A stretch of DNA of 6,398 nucleotides from Bacillota bacterium (GTDB taxonomy: Bacteria > Bacillota > Sulfobacillia > JAJZYS01 > JAJYTV01), in contig JAJZIE010000144.1 of assembly GCA_021810725.1 (NCBI GenBank), positions 1-6,398 of the forward strand. The letters are read 5' to 3'. This document shows positions 5,396 to 6,398 of the stretch, piece after piece. A program made the translations under genes and the position numbers. The stretch's first letter is position 1; every line of letters begins with the position of its first letter. Below the pieces are notes generated by a model, which was not told where the DNA came from, did no database searches, and saw nothing but the letters and a program-made list of their open reading frames with translations.

Positions 5396-6398
5396 TGGTC
5401 GTCGGCGAGATCGTCCACCACTCCGAGCTCCTCGTGATCGGAGGCGGGCCCGGCGGCTACGTGGCGGCCCTGCACGCCGCGGCGCTCGGCCTCGACGTGA
5501 CGCTCATCGAGCAGGGGCAGCTCGGCGGCGTCTGCCTGCAGCATGGCTGCATCCCGTCGAAGGCCTGGATCACCGCCGCGAAGGAGTACCGGACTGCGCT
5601 GGGCCTTGAGGCGCTCGGACTGCCGCTCGCGCCCCAGGAGACGGACCTCGCGAGGCTCAAGGCGTTCACCCGGGAGACGGTGCAGCGCCTGACCCAGGGT
5701 GTCGAGACCCTGCTGCGGGGTCGCCACGTGCATGTCGTGCGGGGCAGGGCGCGCCTCATCGGCGCGACCAGCGCGGAGGTGGAGGGGCCGGAAGGTCGCC
5801 AGATCCACCACTTCCGCCACGTCATCCTGGCGACGGGCTCTCGCGCTGCGCAGCTCGACGTCCTGCCGGCGGACGGCCAACGGGTCATCCTGCCGCGCGG
5901 GTTCTTCGAGCTCGAGCGACTGCCGGAGCATCTCGTGATCGTCGGCGCCGGCTACATCGGTGTCGAACTCGGCATGGCCGCGGCCAGGCTCGGTGGCCGC
6001 GTGACCCTGGTCGAGGCATTGCCCCGGGCCCTCTCCGGTCTCTCGCCGGCACTGGTGGAACCGGTCCTGCGGCGCATGCGGGAGCTCGGCATCGACCTCA
6101 GGCTCGAGCGGCGGATCGCCGGCGCGGCGCCGGTGGACCACGGCACCAGGCTTCATCTCAGCGGCCCGGACGGGGACGAGGAGATCGAGGGCGATCTGGT
6201 GCTGGTGGCCGTCGGCAGAAAACCGAACGTCGAGGAGCTCGGCCTCGAGGCGGCGGGCTTGCCCGCGGATGGCTATCTCGCCGTCGACCGGCAGCTCCGC
6301 ACGGCGGTGCCGAGCATCCTCGCGGTCGGCGACGTCACGGGCCCGCCACTCCTCGCGCACCGCGCGGAGGCGCAGGGACGCGCGGCCGCTGAGGTGGC
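5395..6398 (+). CDS. lpdA: Dihydrolipoamide dehydrogenase (E3), 3' end beyond the window
   Basis: Flavoprotein that reoxidises the dihydrolipoyl group of E2 and reduces NAD+. The 334 visible residues contain the FAD-binding GGGPGG (16-21), the redox disulfide Cys47/Cys52 in GGVCLQHGCIPSK (44-56), ATGSR (146-150), the NAD-binding GAGYIG (184-189) with Glu207 ending the second strand (NAD rather than NADP preference), GRKPN (274-278), and the second FAD contact VGDV (311-314). The frame is open at the window edge. A usual E3 has about 460-470 residues, so about 130 residues, including the dimer interface and the His-Glu catalytic dyad, are unseen. Between the cysteines Gln-His replaces the common Asn-Val, and Trp58 follows the SKA that usually precedes a small aliphatic residue. 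Start: ATG overlapping the E2 stop, with GGAGGTG 5 nt upstream. As an operon-embedded copy it is probably dedicated to this complex. Confidence 0.94.
   Translation, partial: MVVGEIVHHSELLVIGGGPGGYVAALHAAALGLDVTLIEQGQLGGVCLQHGCIPSKAWITAAKEYRTALGLEALGLPLAPQETDLARLKAFTRETVQRLTQGVETLLRGRHVHVVRGRARLIGATSAEVEGPEGRQIHHFRHVILATGSRAAQLDVLPADGQRVILPRGFFELERLPEHLVIVGAGYIGVELGMAAARLGGRVTLVEALPRALSGLSPALVEPVLRRMRELGIDLRLERRIAGAAPVDHGTRLHLSGPDGDEEIEGDLVLVAVGRKPNVEELGLEAAGLPADGYLAVDRQLRTAVPSILAVGDVTGPPLLAHRAEAQGRAAAEV

Overview
This is a strongly GC-rich bacterial window (roughly two thirds or more G+C by eye) with dense coding, touching or overlapping genes, and frequent non-ATG starts. It fits a high-GC Pseudomonadota, Actinomycetota or similar lineage. 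The sequence alone does not fix the taxon, and I saw no mobile element, rRNA, tRNA or CRISPR.

Layout: a minus-strand gene (about 14-1186) encodes a DAO-family, D-amino-acid/sarcosine-oxidase-like FAD oxidoreductase. A divergent intergenic segment of about 130 bp separates it from a plus-strand block of five genes. These are a FadR-subfamily GntR regulator with an intact FCD metal site (1319-2077), a thiamine-diphosphate-dependent 2-oxoacid dehydrogenase E1 alpha (2080-3159) and E1 beta (3156-4130), a single-lipoyl-domain E2 acyltransferase (4142-5395), and an E3 dihydrolipoamide dehydrogenase (5395 to beyond the window edge). Spacing is 2 bp, a 4-bp overlap, 11 bp and a 1-bp overlap, so the block reads as one tightly coupled operon with a good Shine-Dalgarno sequence before each enzyme gene.

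How the genes fit together: E1, E2 and E3 form a complete oxidative decarboxylation complex (2-oxoacid + CoA + NAD+ to acyl-CoA + CO2 + NADH). The key catalytic residues are visible in every subunit, except for the C-terminal active-site half of E3, which lies outside the window. The acid substrate (branched-chain 2-oxoacids, pyruvate or another 2-oxoacid) cannot be decided. E1 alpha carries the HTTSDD phospho-loop version common in branched-chain enzymes, while E1 beta resembles the pyruvate type of Gram-positive bacteria. The divergent FAD oxidoreductase could supply a 2-oxoacid by oxidising an amino or N-methylamino acid. The GntR protein, whose FCD domain should bind a small organic acid, is the likely local switch. 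This coupling is inference.

The most interesting part is the control region and the two divergent gene starts. An 18-bp perfect palindrome containing a FadR/PdhR-like TGGT-N2-ACCA element sits exactly at the annotated start of the regulator. The best Shine-Dalgarno/ATG pair in front of the regulator is out of frame by one base across a G5 run. The oxidoreductase has no in-frame ATG or GTG with a ribosome binding site, but has a CTG placed ideally behind AGGAGG. I did not find an exotic or clearly undescribed system: this is a catabolic operon of known parts in an uncommon combination.
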